Shown here: one piece after another, positions 13,330 through 13,971 of the stretch | Numbering within the stretch: the stretch's first letter is position 1 | Layout of the letters: every line of letters begins with the position of its first letter | Source of the DNA: Gp6-AA40 sp050742535 | GTDB taxonomy: Bacteria > Acidobacteriota > Vicinamibacteria > Vicinamibacterales > UBA2999 | DNA: 13,971 nucleotides | Assembly (NCBI GenBank): GCA_050742535.1 | Contig: JBOGIQ010000138.1 | Location: 1-13,971, forward strand | Direction: 5' to 3' | Translations under genes and position numbers: made by a program | The notes under the pieces: generated by a model | Told to the model about the DNA's origin: nothing | Databases searched by the model: none | The model's input: only the letters and a program-made list of their open reading frames with translations

Positions 13330-13971
13330 ATGCAATCACGTCGACGACAGGCATTTTTCGGGTGGACCGCTGCAGCCAGTCTCGTCGGCCTCGCTACCGC
13401 CTACGCGGCAGCGGGCGCCCAGGTGTCCGCACCAGCCGCCAACGACATCAGCGTCACCAGTGACACGTGCACGAGCGCGAAGCTTGGCCGCGAGGTACCA
13501 GTCGAAAGGATCGGCGAGCCGGTGCGCCGGGTCACGCTGGCAGCGCCCACCTGGACAGCCGCGACGGCAAACAGCCCTGGTTACTGCCGCGTCGACGGCG
13601 TGATCGAACCGGTCGATACCGCCCCAACGGCACGGCCGATCAACTTCGCCGTGGCGCTGCCGGCGCAGTGGAGCCGACGTGCGGTGCAGCTCGGCGGCGG
13701 CGGCATGAACGGCACCATTCCGAACCTGACCGGCGGCGCGGGACCCGGCTCGCCATCACTGCTGGCCCGCGGCGTCGTGACCTACGGCAGCGACTCCGGA
13801 CATCAGGCAGGATTCGGTCGCGGCGGCGGTCGTGCCGGGGCGCCACGTGCCGGCGGACCCGGTCCGGCGGGCGACGACTGGGCGCTCAACGACGAAGCGA
13901 TCGCCAATCTCGGCCACATGCAGATGAAGAAGACGCATGACGCCGCGTTCGTGATCATCGAACGTCTGTAC
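13330..13971 (+). CDS. Tannase/feruloyl esterase family protein (PF07519 type; 3' partial)
   Basis: The frame runs from ATG 13330 to the window edge: 214 residues with no stop. The N-terminus is a signal peptide (arginines at 4-6, hydrophobic core SLVGLATAYAAAGA, cleavage probably just after residue 30). Tannase-family features seen: TCTSAKL with C47 and GYCRVDG with C86, INFAVALPAQW, the QLGGGGMNGTIP glycine block (residues 120-130), LARGVVTYGSDSGHQ, then WALNDEAI and KKTHDAAFVIIERLY. The catalytic Ser of the family (GCSTGG context) would come just downstream and is not in the window. A Gly/Arg/Ala/Pro-rich insert (residues 161-181) separates SDSGHQ from WALNDEA, where relatives have a short loop. 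Such enzymes cleave aromatic esters such as gallates, ferulates or terephthalate monoesters outside the cytoplasm; which one applies here is not readable. Confidence 0.9.
   Translation, partial: MQSRRRQAFFGWTAAASLVGLATAYAAAGAQVSAPAANDISVTSDTCTSAKLGREVPVERIGEPVRRVTLAAPTWTAATANSPGYCRVDGVIEPVDTAPTARPINFAVALPAQWSRRAVQLGGGGMNGTIPNLTGGAGPGSPSLLARGVVTYGSDSGHQAGFGRGGGRAGAPRAGGPGPAGDDWALNDEAIANLGHMQMKKTHDAAFVIIERLY

Noticed and set aside
13467..13940. Plus-strand open frame of 157 codons inside the tannase-family gene
   Set aside because: It is an Arg-rich frame; the overlapping frame from 13330 shows a signal peptide and tannase-family blocks but runs off the window.

Overview
The window looks like a chromosomal segment of a GC-rich bacterium, most likely an Acidobacteriota member of the Vicinamibacteria type. 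This is inferred from the gene families, not from a marker gene: a linked DUF1592/DUF1552 gene pair, two members of an unnamed exported family with 'GxPDLxGxW' and 'WDxxTLVV' signatures, Gly/Arg-rich inserts in secreted enzymes, and a tannase-family esterase. I see no rRNA, tRNA, CRISPR array, transposase or phage gene. Coding density is very high, and most genes encode exported proteins.

Layout. (1) Positions 1-4178, plus strand: a tight three-gene run of a DUF1587/1595/1592/1588/1585 multidomain protein (5' end outside the window), a Tat-exported DUF1552 protein and an exported tandem-VOC protein. (2) 4189-5079, minus strand: an exported metallo-beta-lactamase-fold hydrolase, convergent with the VOC gene and divergent from the next run. 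(3) 5250-8544, plus strand: a secreted alpha/beta-hydrolase esterase followed by two exported proteins of the unnamed family; the first of these overlaps the esterase by 4 bases. (4) 12665-8588, minus strand: a ceramidase-fold protein, a GH13_18 sucrose-phosphorylase-type enzyme and an MFS transporter, with a 17-base gap and then a 4-base ATGA overlap, so very probably one operon. (5) 12708-13235, plus strand: a MarR-type regulator divergent from that operon. (6) 13330 to the window end, plus strand: the first 214 codons of a tannase/feruloyl-esterase-family protein behind a plausible promoter that has an inverted repeat in its spacer.

How the genes may work together (inference). The MFS carrier and the phosphorylase form a natural pair: import of a glucoside (sucrose or a relative), then phosphorolysis to glucose 1-phosphate in the cytoplasm. 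The MarR protein is placed to control that operon and possibly the tannase gene. The esterases, the tannase-family protein and the exported H-H-E VOC protein fit processing of plant-derived esters and phenolics outside the cytoplasm. The most interesting points are the phosphorylase, whose acceptor site mixes features of two known specificities, and the exported VOC protein with two complete metal triads attached to a DUF1592/DUF1552 pair.
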